Origin: Arachis hypogaea
Taxonomy: Eukaryota > Streptophyta > Magnoliopsida > Fabales > Fabaceae
NCBI RefSeq assembly: GCF_003086295.3
Contig: NC_092051.1
Span: forward strand, 82,406,445 to 82,470,444
Direction of reading: 5' to 3'
DNA length: 64,000 nucleotides
Each line of letters starts with the position of its first letter. Positions within the stretch are counted from its first letter, which is position 1. The notes beneath the pieces were generated by a model. The model was not told the origin of the DNA. It made no database searches and saw only the letters and a list, made by a program, of their open reading frames with translations. A program made the position numbers and the translations under genes. Positions 24,864 to 35,415 of the stretch are shown here, in pieces.

Positions 24864-25721
24864 ACTCAAGGAATCCCCATGGCTTCATGTGGACAATCTA
24901 ATGAAGAACGTAGCATGAAGGAGACATTAGAAACTCCGGTAGACAGTAAGGAGCATGAATTTGTACTGGAACAAGTGGAGGAAGCCGAAATTATTGAAGA
25001 AGAAGAAGTGGTTGAAGACTTGGGAGATGCTGAACCTCCATGGGAAAGTCAAGACATAGAACCTCCTTCCAAGACGGTTGCATTTGATGTTGAGGAGGGT
25101 GTACAACCTCCAAGGCATATCGTAGTTGAAGACATGGAAGAGGTTGGTCAAGAGATGGAGATTACAGAAGAAGAAGCACAGCCTCCCATGCCCTTGGTGA
25201 GCAATGAAGAAGAGATTGAATTGGAAGAAACTTACAAGGAGGTGGAAGTTGACAAGGAAGAACTCAAGGGACTGGAGCTGGAAATCACCTTGCCAATGCT
25301 ATTGGAGACCTCTCCCCCAAAGCCATCACCATCCATTCCTTCATTCAAGTGGGTAAATCTTTCATCTCTAAGTTTAATTAGCTCACTTGAATATGCTTTA
25401 CTTGAAACAGATGATCAGCTTAGAGCTCTTTGTGGCATTAAGCATAAAAGGAAGATGGTTAGTAGTTGGAGTTGTCATGCAAGGTTCAACATGGTTGTGT
25501 GCTCAAAGTTTAAATGCAAGGGTTGGTGTAAAGCTCAACTGAATGGGTCTAGAAAGTCGTTTGGACGCTTTACTGAGAATTCTAAAGCTGAACCACCCGG
25601 ATGGAATCATGATAATCAACTTGAAGACGGGTGTAGAAACAAGATTTGGGATCCCGGAGGATATTGGAATCACAAACATTGGTGGAGATTCCTGGATGAG
25701 TTCAAGCATAAGCCACCATAA
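24864..25721 (+). CDS. Element B Gag-like protein, C-terminal half
   Basis: Continues the frame of 12899-13549 after C and the duplicated CGGAC are removed, giving an uninterrupted ORF of about 502 codons before the insertion. This half is strongly acidic (EEAEIIEEEEVVEDLGDAE; repeated V/I-E-E-x-Q-P-P units), followed by a Cys- and Trp-bearing basic tail (SWSCHARFNMVVCSKFKCKGW; GGYWNHKHWWRFLDEF). No known catalytic motif was seen. A start at 24879 (MASCGQ) could give a separate product, but the in-frame join indicates one protein. Function unknown. Confidence 0.72.
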   Translation, partial: TQGIPMASCGQSNEERSMKETLETPVDSKEHEFVLEQVEEAEIIEEEEVVEDLGDAEPPWESQDIEPPSKTVAFDVEEGVQPPRHIVVEDMEEVGQEMEITEEEAQPPMPLVSNEEEIELEETYKEVEVDKEELKGLELEITLPMLLETSPPKPSPSIPSFKWVNLSSLSLISSLEYALLETDDQLRALCGIKHKRKMVSSWSCHARFNMVVCSKFKCKGWCKAQLNGSRKSFGRFTENSKAEPPGWNHDNQLEDGCRNKIWDPGGYWNHKHWWRFLDEFKHKPP

Positions 25722-25738
25722 CAGGAAGCTCATCAAAT

Positions 25739-25788
25739 GTCCAACTTAAGGACTTCAACTAAAAGTGCTAGGTGGGAGACAAACCACC
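25739..25788 (+). other. Diverged stem-loop cluster of element B after its ORF
   Basis: GTCC-AACTTAA-GGAC (25739-25753) and GGTGG-GAGACAAA-CCACC (25771-25788) start 18 bases after the ORF stop at 25719-25721. Order, spacing and loop style match the clusters in A, E, FIDEL-like and G, although the arms differ. I take it as a distant version. Confidence 0.5.
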
Positions 25789-26988
25789 ATGGTATGATCG
25801 TCCCTTTTTCAGTTTTAATTCTAGTCTGTTTTGTTTGTTTTTGAGTTTTGATTGGACCTGGAATCATGCATAACGTTCATATTAGCATTGCATTCTGCAT
25901 ACTGCATTATTAAAAAAAAAAAGAGAAAATCACGCACGCGACACGGCAGCGTCGCTGACGCGTCCGCATCACCAGTGCGTTTTGAAGAAAAGAGAATTGG
26001 ACAGAGAGTCACGCGAGAGCGTGGCTGGAGGCGTGCCTTTTGCAAAAAATTGATCCACGCGACCGCGTCGATGACGGGTCCGCGTCATGTGGGAAAAATG
26101 CCTCCCACGCGTCCGCATCACCCACGCGAACGTGTGGCCCTGTGAAATCGACGTAAACGGGTGTATGGCAGAGAGTTGTGATGGAGTGGGGCTGGAACCA
26201 TGCTAGAAGCCCAAGCCCTACCACGCGAACGCGTGCCCCACGCGAACGCGTGCCCCACGCGTTCACGTCATTTTTAAAAGAAAGGCCATTCACGCGATCG
26301 CGTCAACCACGCGACCGCGTCACCCAAAAATTTGGCAAAAAGAGTTTCGAACAGAGAGTTACGCGAACGCGAGGCTGCACTCGCGCCAATCGCACAAATC
26401 AGGCCACGCGATCGCGTGACCCACGCGTCCGCGTCGCCTGCGCCACACAACTTATCCAGATCAGCGCCAATTAACTTGTCTTTTCTTTTTTCTTCTTTCT
26501 TTCTTACTTTATTTCTTTCACTTCTCATTCTTTTTCACCTTCATTCTATTTTACTTAATTTACTTGTATATTTCATTCATTGTATTTTAAATTTGTGCAT
26601 ATTTTTATTTTTCTTTTCTAAATTTATTATTTTACCATTGGTGTTAAATATTCTTATTCAACAGTTGCATCCTTTCTTGAATTATTTTGGTGCTTAGTGA
26701 CTTGTTTTACACTGTGGGATGATATTAATTATCTGCCAATGCCAATCTTTTATGATACTTGCACTTCATTTGCATTGACATGAACTTATATTGATATTTT
26801 TATTACCCACACTCCTCCCCTTTGTTGCAAATTTTGCACCACTGGTATGCCATGTGCTTCTATTGTTTTCTCACGTACATGTTGAAGCTTACATGTAAAT
26901 GAGCTCCTTATTATCTGGCATTAACACCCATATTTTATTTATTTTCTATCTTTTTTTTGGGTTACTTTTCTTTCCTTTTTCTTTCAGG
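25789..26988 (+). other. 3' spacer of element B with CG-rich palindrome array
   Basis: No gene. From about 25930 to 26450 some fifteen short dyads of the form CACGCGNNCGCGTG recur, such as CCACGCGAACGCGTG (26220-26234), in otherwise AT-rich DNA. They are separated by repeated CAGAGAGT / TTTTGCAAAAA stretches. The rest is T-rich. Confidence 0.65.
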
Positions 26989-27060
26989 ATGGCCACCAGG
27001 AAGAGAACCGGAAGACGTTTACATAGGAGAGACAAACAAGTTCCTACGCACATTCCTTGA
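26989..27060 (+). CDS. Small Arg-rich ORF with splice-acceptor-like leader, element B
   Basis: 23 codons encoding MATRKRTGRRLHRRDKQVPT plus three more residues. A pyrimidine tract ending TTTCTTTCAG lies directly before GATGGCC, so the ATG follows a consensus-like 3' splice site. Position corresponds to the start of the third ORF in the other elements. It could be a remnant, a spliced peptide or chance. Confidence 0.3.
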   Translation: MATRKRTGRRLHRRDKQVPTHIP

Positions 27061-27109
27061 TGAGAAAAGCGTCAGTTGAAGCAACCCATACACTTGCACA
27101 TCTTAGCAT

Positions 27110-27150
27110 GCACCGAGGACGGTGCAATATTTAAGTGTGGGGAGGTCGAT
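27110..27150 (+). other. Internal hairpin plus PPT-like copy, element B
   Basis: GCACCG-AGGA-CGGTGC (27110-27125) is followed by TTTAAGTGTGGGGAGGT then CGATA. The true 3' PPT reads TTTAAGTGTGGGGAGGT then TGATA (28583-28604). The internal copy therefore repeats both the PPT and the first LTR bases with one change, about 1.45 kb upstream. Confidence 0.6.
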
Positions 27151-28561
27151 ACCGATCTCCATGGGTTAGTTACTCTTCTATCTCAACACCAATATTTTAT
27201 TTTTTTTTGTTTGTTCATTGTTGCATTTGTATATTTGATTGCATATTTGTTTGATTTTGTGCATTTAGTTACTACTTGGTTGAAGTAATATTTTTTTTTT
27301 CAAGAAATTTTTATAGTATTTCACTAATTTAAATTGAAAAATTTGTGTTAAACTTGTTTGAAAGTTGTATTTGGAACATGATTTTTTTTTAGCCAAAGAA
27401 CACACAACCTGTGAGATTTTGAGCTTATTTATATGGTTACATTATTTAACCATAAATATTTTATTCTTGTATGTTTTCTTCTCTATAATTGCAATCTTTA
27501 CTTTGTTCCACTCTATATGTCCATTATTTAGTGTATTTACATGCTTGCATATGATTGAGGCCATTATTTGTTATTAGCTCACTTATCCCAAATAAGCCCA
27601 CCTTTTACATCACCCTTGTTAGCCACTTTGAGCCTTTTATCCCCATTTATTCTGTTTTATAACTACATTACTAGCCTTAAGCAGAAAAATAAAATAAAAA
27701 TCCCAAGTTGAATCCTTGGTTAAGCTTAAGATAGATATTGTGTATAATTTAAGTGTGGAGAATTTTACGGGAACATAGGATGATAGAAAAAAAGCAAGAA
27801 ATTAAATTGAATGAGTTATTTGAAAATTTGGGAAGCATGCTCATGTGAAATCAAAATAATTAAATTACCATGTGCATTAAAATATATATATTAAGTAATT
27901 AAATAAGGAGATACAAAAAAAGAGAGAGAGAGAGAAAAAGAAAAATAATATTACCCCAAATGCAAAATAAAAATAATCAATGCACATGGGACAAAATTCA
28001 AAAATAAGTTTGATACATGAGCATGTAATATAAAAGTGGGAAAAATTTGGGTAGCTAGGTAAAGCATTTTTAAATTATATAAAGTGTGTATATGTTAGGT
28101 GAGATCTTAGACTAATCAAGGATTCACTTTGTTAGCTCACTTAGCCTTATATATATATATTACCTCAGCCCCATTACAACCCTGAAAAGACCTCATGATG
28201 TTTGCATTGGTATACTAAATAATTGTTGATTGATTAGATGAAGAACAAAGTTTAGAAAGCATGATTAGAGAAGAGTAGAGTGAATTACCCTATACACTTG
28301 AGTGATTAGAGTGCATATACACTACCAGTGAGGGTTCAATGCTTAATTCTATGTTCCTGCTTTCATGAGCTATCTTCTTACAAGTTTACCTGTCTTTTAT
28401 TATATAATTTGAATTAGTGAAATCTGATTTATGTATGTTCTTGGAGGATTTATTTACTTTTAACCAAGTAGGAAAAAGCATTCTGCATTTAGTTGCATTC
28501 ATAGGTTGCATCTCATATATCATACCATTCCTCTTCACTCCCTTATAGCTTCTCTTGAGCT
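27151..28561 (+). other. AT-rich 3' region of element B
   Basis: No gene. Includes T-runs, an AG microsatellite near 27920-27935, a TA run near 28150-28160 and otherwise unstructured sequence up to the 3' hairpin. Confidence 0.6.
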
Positions 28562-28599
28562 TAGCATGAGAACATGCTATTGTTTAAGTGTGGGGAGGT
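28562..28599 (+). other. 3' hairpin and polypurine tract of element B
   Basis: TAGCATG-AGAA-CATGCTA (28562-28579) precedes TTGTTTAAGTGTGGGGAGGT, which abuts the LTR start at 28600. GTGGGGAGG is the likely RNase H-resistant plus-strand primer. F has the same stem with loop ACGA. Confidence 0.75.
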
Positions 28600-29961
28600 T
28601 GATAAACCACTATTTTATGGTTCATCTTGTGCTCAATTGAGTGGATTTTATCAATCTTTCATACACTTATTCATATGATTTGCATGAGTTTATGTTTTCC
28701 TTCCTAATTTTGTGCTATGATTGAAAACATGTTTCCTGGGCCTTTAAATTGCTAATATTAATCCTCTCTTATTACCATTAGATGCCTTGATATGTGTGTT
28801 AAGTGATTTCAGAGTTTATAGGACAGGAATGGCTTAGAGGATGGAAAGGAAGCATGCAAAAATGGAAGGAATACAAGAAGTTGAAGGAACTGCAAAGTTG
28901 TCAGCCTGACCCTCTCGCACTAAAACAGTCATAACTTGAGCTACAGAGGTCCAAACGATGCAGTTTCAGTTGCGTTGGAAAGCTAACGTCCGAGGCTTCA
29001 ATTTGATATATAATATGCTATGACGAAAATCAGCGTGGCAGATTTCTTCTCCAGCAATTTCTGGGCTGTTTTCGACCCAGTTTTCGGCCCAGAAAACACA
29101 GATTAGAGGCTATAAAGTGGGGGAATGCATCTATTCATCATAATCAGCTCATAACACACAATTTTAGGATTTAGATGTAGTTTTTAGAGAGAGAGGTTCT
29201 CTCCTCTCTCTTAGAATTTAGGATTAGGATTCCTCTTAAAGGATTTAGGATTTCAACTTCTTCTCAGGTTCAATGTTCCTTTTTTTTTTATCAATTTAGT
29301 TTATGAACTCTTATTGTTTAGATTGATTTTCTTTACTTAATGCAATTTGAGGTATTTCAGACTTATGATTGCTCTCTTTTATTTATGATATAAATAATTT
29401 GGATTTTTCCCTTTTGGCTTTGGTTGAGTCATTGGAGACACTTGAGTTATCAAACTCATTGTTGACTGAAAATTGGAATTCTTCAAGAATTAATTCGAGT
29501 TCCAATAACTCTAGCCTTTCCCAAGGAAAGACTAGGACCTGAGGAATCAAAATTAATTCATCCACTTAACTTACCTTCATAGTTAGAGGTTAACAAAGTG
29601 GGAGAAAAATACAATTCTCATCACAATTGATAAGGATAACTAGGATAGGACTTCTAATTTTCATACCTTGCCAAGAGTTTTATTAATTATTAATTTATTT
29701 TCCTTGTCAATTAAATTACTTGTTCAACCCTTTTGAAAACCCCAAAATATACCTTTGCATAACCAATAATAAGAACACTTCCCTGCAATTTTTTGAGAAG
29801 ATGACCCGAGGTTTAAATACTTCGGTTATCAATTTTATCAGGGGTTTGTTACTTGTGACAACCAAAACGTTTGTAAAAAAGGACTTTTGTTGGTTTAGAA
29901 GCTATACCTGCAACGAGGATTTATCTGCGAATTTCTAGACCACGCAAAAGTTCTCTCTTCA
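28600..29961 (+). repeat. 3' LTR of element B
   Basis: 1362 bp, TGATAAACCACT...CTCTCTTCA, followed by TSD ACAAC. TATAAAG at 29111-29117 is a plausible TATA box. It lacks the roughly 55-bp GC-rich dyad segment of the 5' LTR. Confidence 0.9.
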
Positions 29962-30297
29962 ACAACCTTCAATTATCAATTGATCTTGGGAGAAATCCAA
30001 CAAGGATAGGATTTCCGACTAATCTACTCCCGGTCAAGGTTTTTATTTAAATCACATAAATTCTCTGATTTAGTTTCCTATCTATCAACTCAACCACTTT
30101 TGGAAAATATCTGATTAATAAAATAGCACATCTTTCTGCAACTCGTTGGGAGACGACCTGGGATTCATACTCCCAGTATTTTAATTCTAATTTTATGACA
30201 ACCCTTCTAAATTGATAAGCGGATTTTTGTTAGTTAAGAACTGTACTTGCAATGCATCTCTTATAATAATTTCTTAACTCGCCAATTTCCGCCGCGT
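29962..30297 (+). repeat. LTR remnant D, right piece
   Basis: Continues 10327-10886 beyond element B and ends CCGCCGCGTCA. Integrase coding sequence of E begins right after, so D was inserted in E's pol gene; its TSD would be CACAG (30298-30302), with the partner outside the window. CTGCAACTCGTTGGGAGACGACC matches the corresponding part of the B and H LTRs. Confidence 0.65.
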
Positions 30298-30302
30298 CAC
30301 AC

Positions 30303-30978
30303 AGCAAAGAATATTGGAGATTGAGTTGTTTGATGTCTGGGGGATAGACTTCATGGTACCTTTTCCACCCCCACTCTCAAACACGTACATCCTGGTCGCA
30401 GTACACTACATGTCTAAATGGGTGGAGGCAATAGCATCACCCACCAATGACACCTGAGTTGTGCTGAATTTTCTACAAAAATATATGTTTAGTAGGTTCA
30501 TTGTCCCAAGGACCCTGATTAGCGATGGAGGTAACCACTTCTGCAATAAATTGCTAGACTTGATTCTGCAATGATATAGCATCCGTCACAAGGTGGCAAC
30601 TCCCTATCATCCACAAACTAGTGGACAAGTGGAGGTTTCAAACAGGAAACTCAAGAGGATCCTAGAGAAGACCGTGAACACCTCCAGAAGAGACTGGGCC
30701 AAAAAGCTGGATGATGCTCTCTAGGCATACAGGATAGCTTTCAAGACACCTATTGGAATGTCACATTATCAATTGGTCTACGGCAACGCTTGTCATTTTC
30801 CAGTGGAGTTGGAACACAAGGAATACTGGGCTACAAGGTTCCTAAACTTTGATGCCAAGGCTGCAGGCGAGAAGAGATTGCTGTAACTAAATGCACTGGA
30901 TGAGTTTTGGTATACTGCCTATGAGAATGCCAAAGTATACAGGGAAAGGGCAAAGCACTGGCATGACAGAAAGATAGC
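30303..30978 (+). pseudogene. Integrase core of element E, with stops
   Basis: Translation gives [11 protein letters not shown] (first Asp), [20 protein letters not shown] (second Asp) and [21 protein letters not shown] (Glu), the DDE integrase core of Athila/Tat-type elements. Stops lie after SPTNDT, after LDLILQ, after LDDAL and after EKRLL. The reading frame continues at 35119 across the inserted solo LTR. All four breaks fit single C-to-T or G-to-A changes. Confidence 0.85.
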
Positions 30979-32759
30979 TGATGAGCGGATATTTTATATG
31001 CTTTTTGGCATTATTTCCTTAGTGTTTTTAGTACATTTGATTAAGTTTTATTATGTTTTACTAGGTTTTAGTACAAAAATATCTTTTTGGATGCTACTTT
31101 GAGTTTTTGTGGTTTTCCTTTGAATTTAGGTGATTTTTGGGTGAATCTAGAAAGTTTTGGAAAAGTCTAATTCAGAGGCAAAGAAAGGACTGCAGATGCT
31201 GTCAACTCCTGACCTTCGTGCATTCAAACAAGTATTTCTGGGGCTACAGCGGTCCAATTGACACGCTCTCAACGATGTTGAAAAGCTAACTTTCAGGGAT
31301 TTCCAGTAATATATAATAGTCTATAGTTGTCTTTGGAAATAAATGCCCAAAACGGGCGTTGAACGCCCAAATTATCCCCTGCCCGGCGTTCAACGCCCCA
31401 AAAGGAGTCCAAGCACATGAATTCACCCCAAGCTCATCCCAAACACTCACCAAGTGGACGCAGAAGTAGATTTTAACACCTTTTAGCTTAGTTTATCACA
31501 TTTTTGTAATTTTTAATTAATAGTAACATCTTTTAGGTCTAGTATTTGATAATAAATAAGAAACTTCCTTCCTTCTGAGTATCATGCCTCCCAAGAGAGG
31601 AGAAGCATAGACACATTACTACTATTATTTTCTGTAAGCTATGAGCAACTAAACCTCCTAAGTTAGGGTTAGGAGCTCGCTGACTCTCATGGATTAATAA
31701 TATTACAGTTTCTATTTCAATATGTCTGATTCTATTCTCTTATGTGTTCTCGTTCTTCAATCTATATGAATTGGGGGTGAACCGTGACATTCATCCTTGT
31801 TCTACATGGGTTCCGTGCGAGTCCTGACCCGGATAGCATTGAACTAAAGTTAGAGAATGCATTGCGGATTCCAAGAGAGTGCCTGGGCAACTTTGGATAT
31901 GTGAAATGAAATCCCGTTGACCGTGGGTTACTGAGGTCTCTGTGGTGCTAAGGCTAGAGTAGAAAAAAGTAGCATTCTCTAATTCGGAAGATCTGACCAT
32001 GTCTGTAGTGTTTTGAGTAGGATCGCGAAGGGGAATGGATTGCTTAGAGCTTCATCTTCGTCTACAATGAGAAGCCATGAGTCAACATGATGAGAGGATA
32101 AGAGTTACTCGAATATGGTGGGCTGCTGTGGTTTAGAAGAGATTAACTTGATGAGAGGACATGAGTTAATCACTTACAGTTGCCATTGAATGAATCATTC
32201 GTTATTGATGTAGACAGTAAGAAAAGTTAATCCAGAAAGATAAAGCATCTCCGAAGCCTTAACTGAATCCTTGTCACTATTTTCACATCAATCTGGCATT
32301 TCGTTCTTTATTATTTCATTTATGCGTTCAATTACACAACTATCTTTTCTAATCACCTAACTAATATTTACAAGATGGCCATTGCTTGCTCAATCCAACA
32401 ATCTGTGGGATTCGACCCTCACTCACTGATGCATTCGCATATTTACCATTTTAACTAGTTAGTTTAGTTAGTTTTAGCTTAGTTTCATTCACTCTCTTTG
32501 AAATAAATGGGCAATTTTGTGAGTTTTTTCCTCCATGCATCCATGAACCAAGAACTAAGTGAAATTTGGCATAATTCATGCAAATGACTCAAGGAGTTTA
32601 TATATAAGTTGATGTGGATGATTCCCTTGAAAATTATTGCATAAGATGGCAAAACTTTGAGAAAAATTCTTTGGTTTATGGTAGGTGATGGAGCAAGGAG
32701 GAACAAGCACGTTGGTGACTTGGAAACCAAGTTGGCAATGCCAAAATGTGTGCGCAGCA

Positions 32760-33400
32760 AGGAGGAAGAAGGGGCGTTGTTGGCTGCGTGTTCAGCAACA
32801 ACTCCAGCAACAACGCCCAACAAATCAAGCTGCCAGGGAGAAGAAGGCTTGGGCGTTGTTCCTGGCGTGTTTTGCCAATAACTTGGGCAACAACGCCAGG
32901 AAGCCACCAAAGAAGAGGCTTGGGCATTGTTCCTGGCGTGCTTTGCCAATAACTTGGGCAACAACGCTAGGAAGCCACCAAAGAAGAGGCTTGGGCGTTG
33001 TTCCTAGCGTGTTTTGCCAATAACTTGGGCAACAACGCCAGGAAGCCACCAAGGAAGAAGGATGCACGTTGTTCCTGGCGTGTTTTACCGATAACTTGGG
33101 CAAAAACGCCAGAAAGTCACCAAAGAAGAAGGACGCACATTGTTGCTGGCGTGTTTTGCCAACAACTTGGGCAACAACGCCAGAAAGCCACCAGAGAAGA
33201 AGGATGGGCGTTGTTGCTGGCGTGTTTTGCCAATAACTTGAGCAACAACGCCAGAAAGCCACCAGAAAAGAAGGATGGGCATTGTTGCTAGCGTGTTTTG
33301 CCAACAACTTGAGCAACAACGCCAGGAAGCTACCAGAGAAGAAGGATGGGCGTTGTTGCCGGCGTGTTTTGCCAACAACTTGGGCAACAACGCCAGGCAG
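32760..33400 (+). repeat. Tandem repeat, about 71-bp unit, nine copies
   Basis: Unit: GGGCGTTGTTCCTGGCGTGT, then TTTGCCAATAACTTGGGCAA, then CAACGCC and a CCAGGAAGCCACCA linker. Starts recur about every 71 bases. GGCGTTGTT and AACAACGCC in each unit are reverse complements, so each copy can fold. Units differ by a few substitutions, suggesting copy-number change inside an LTR. Open frames across it are a by-product of periodicity. Confidence 0.8.
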
Positions 33401-33848
33401 CCTGACCTTGCCCTCTTCAATGGAACATAACTTGAGCTACAGAGATCCAACTGAGGTGCTTCCAGTTGCGTTGGAAAGTAGACATCAAGATCTTTCCAAC
33501 CGTATATCATAGTCTATAGTGGAGCAAAAAAATTGAAGCTCAAATCAGAGGCAACGTTGGGCATCAAAACTGAGTTCAAAAAGGCAGAAAGGGCCAAGTG
33601 TTTGGCAACAACTTGGGCTGGCAACGCCCAAGCACCAAGTTCCTAGCCCAGGAAATTCTTGGGCACGTTGCCAATGTGCATAAAGCTGGTGTGTTTTCCA
33701 GTAACGCCAGACCATTGGGCCAGAAGTGAGAAGAATGAGCTATATTTCCTCTTTTTGTCAACACTACCTCCATTGAGCCAATTTTCAACAAGGATAAAGC
33801 CCACATTGCTAACCCAATTGAAGATCTCCAAATGAGTTTTAGGAGTAG

Positions 33849-33857
33849 TATAAATAG
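33849..33857 (+). promoter_or_regulatory. Candidate TATA box in solo LTR 32427-35039
   Basis: TATAAATAG in the orientation of the LTR, about 450 bases after the tandem array. Confidence 0.5.
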
Positions 33858-35118
33858 AGAAGGAGTTTGTACTTTAAAGGGACTTTTACTTTTTAGACAC
33901 TTTTACTATTACACTAGCATTTTTACTACATCTCACCCGTCTTCTATTTTGTTTTTTTGCAACTTTGAATTTCAGTTTTAAAGGAATTCTTCTTCTTCTT
34001 CTTCTTCATTCTTCTATACACTTATTTTAATTTTCATCTTTGCATTTATTGTTGAGTTTAGAGCTATGATTCACTAAACCCCACCTTCATTAGGGGGAGG
34101 AGCTCTGTTTATTTGAATGGGTTGATAATTCTTCTTTTCCTTCTCAATTCAAGTGGTTCATCCAAGAGGAAACTCTTGTTCATCAAAGATTCAACTACAT
34201 TTGAGAGAAGGGTTGAATCTACATGAATTATATGGTGAACATGAGAAAGGAGCCATGTAACTCAGTTTAGAGTCATCCTTTTATGATTTCTTCTACCAAT
34301 ACACTTTGGGTTGGTATGTGAGATGTAACCTCCCTTAGTTGAGATTCTGGAAGTTGTGTGGCCTTGGATTAGAAATTGAACTTCACCTCTTCTCATGACC
34401 AATTAGATCATGAGAGTGGCAATTGATTGTGTTGAAGAGAAATTGAATTGCCAAGAGATTGGGATCTAATTATTCACAATCCGCCATGGATCTATACCCA
34501 TGATTGAGAAGGAATTGAGTAACATCAATTCATGACAATTTACATCTCTGATCCCTAATGATCTCTCCATCATTAATTCTCATCTCTTTTGTTCTTTAGT
34601 TCTTTGAATACTCACTACCCAATTCCCTTCTATATTCTTGCAATTTATCATTCTTACCATTTACATTCTGTTTCTCTATTTCTTGCTATTTACTCTTCTG
34701 CTCTTTAAAATTCTGCAATCTTTACTTTCTTGCAATTTATCTTTAATGTCATTTAAGTTTCTTGAAATTTAAGTTTCCGTCATTTACTTTTAGTCATTTA
34801 ATTTGCTTCCCTTACTTTAGTTCTTTAAATTTCTTGTCATTTAATTCCTTGCAATCTCTTTAAAGTGTTCAAATCTCAGGAATCAAAACAATGTTTGCTT
34901 GACTAAATTTACTATTTAACTAAAGTTGCTTAATCTACCAATCTCTGTGGGATCGACCTCACTCTTAGTGAGTTTTATTACTTGATACGACCCGGTATAC
35001 TTGCCGGTTATGCGTTAATATTAAAATTTTCGCTTATCACTCACCTGAGGTATTACTTGGACAACCCGGTGCACTTGTCGGTTCAGTTGTGCGGAGTTCA
35101 ATTTCGCGCACCAATAGC

Positions 35119-35357
35119 CTCCAGAGTTTTTGAACCTGGCCAGAAAATTTTACTTTTCATTTCCAGGCTCAAGCTCTTCCCTGATAAGCTCAAGTCACAA
35201 TGGACAGGACCATTTGTGGTCACAAGAGTGTCACCTTATGGTCATGTGGAACATCAAAGCAGATACTCCGACAAAAAATTCACAGTCAATGGCCAAAGAG
35301 TGAAGTACTGCCTAGGAGATGAAATTGAGCAAGGGATCTCCACCCTCCTACTGACAT
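35119..35357 (+). pseudogene. Integrase C-terminal end of element E
   Basis: Resumes the frame interrupted at 30978: SRVFEPGQKILLFISRLKLF, then PDKLKSQWTGPFVVTRVSPYGHVE. The GPF module is the usual SH3-like C-terminal part of Ty3-gypsy integrase. No chromodomain follows. The end of the frame runs into the stem-loop cluster at 35370. Confidence 0.85.
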
Positions 35358-35369
35358 GACATCAGTAAA

Positions 35370-35415
35370 TGTCAGGCTAATGACAATAAAGAAACGCTTG
35401 GTGGGAGGCAACCCA
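35370..35415 (+). other. Conserved stem-loop cluster, copy in element E
   Basis: TGTCA-GGCTAA-TGACA (35370-35385), AAACGCTT (35392-35399, imperfect palindrome) and TGGG-AGGCAA-CCCA (35402-35415). It lies at the end of the integrase frame, whereas the A, FIDEL-like and G copies follow protease or Gag: the location is at the end of the upstream ORF whichever gene that is. Confidence 0.7.

Larger units (their letters stand above)
10887..29961 (+). mobile_element. Element B: non-autonomous LTR retrotransposon, TSD ACAAC, carrying element C
   Basis: LTRs are at 10887-12303 and 28600-29961, with ACAAC at 10882-10886 and 29962-29966. Without C (11.3 kb) the element is about 7.8 kb. It has a tRNA-Asp-type PBS, an AT-rich leader, one ORF of about 502 codons split by C, a 2.9-kb 3' region and a PPT. 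There is no protease, RT or integrase. Confidence 0.92.
32427..35039 (+). mobile_element. Solo LTR nested in the solo LTR, TSD CTCAC
   Basis: 2613 bp, TGATGCATTCGC...CGCTTATCA, with CTCAC at 32422-32426 and 35040-35044. Its 3' end carries the CTCTGTGGGATCGACCTCACTC...CCGGTATACTTGCCGG pattern shared in reverse by the LTRs of A and G. Contains a tandem array (32760-33400) and a TATA box at 33849-33857 (TATAAATAG). No internal coding region. Confidence 0.9.
30979..35113 (+). mobile_element. Solo LTR (TGATGAGCGG family) in E's integrase, itself carrying a second solo LTR
   Basis: Starts TGATGAGCGGATATTTTATA and ends TTCGCGCACCA, with TSD ATAGC at 30974-30978 and 35114-35118. Without the nested LTR and its TSD it is about 1.5 kb. 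It belongs to the wider FIDEL-type LTR group. Palindromes GGGCGTTGAACGCCC (31354-31368) and GGCGTTCAACGCC (31385-31397) lie in its first third. Confidence 0.9.

Noticed and set aside
25852..26474. Arg-rich ORFs on both strands
   Set aside because: Generated by the CACGCG/CGCGTG palindrome array; no start context, no conservation.
32760..33400. Regularly spaced repeats resembling a CRISPR array
   Set aside because: The whole 71-bp unit repeats, with no unique spacers, and it lies inside an LTR of a plant retrotransposon.
32485..33510. Several overlapping ORFs on both strands
   Set aside because: They come from the 71-bp tandem repeat, which keeps many frames open; the products are repetitive and unlike any family I know.
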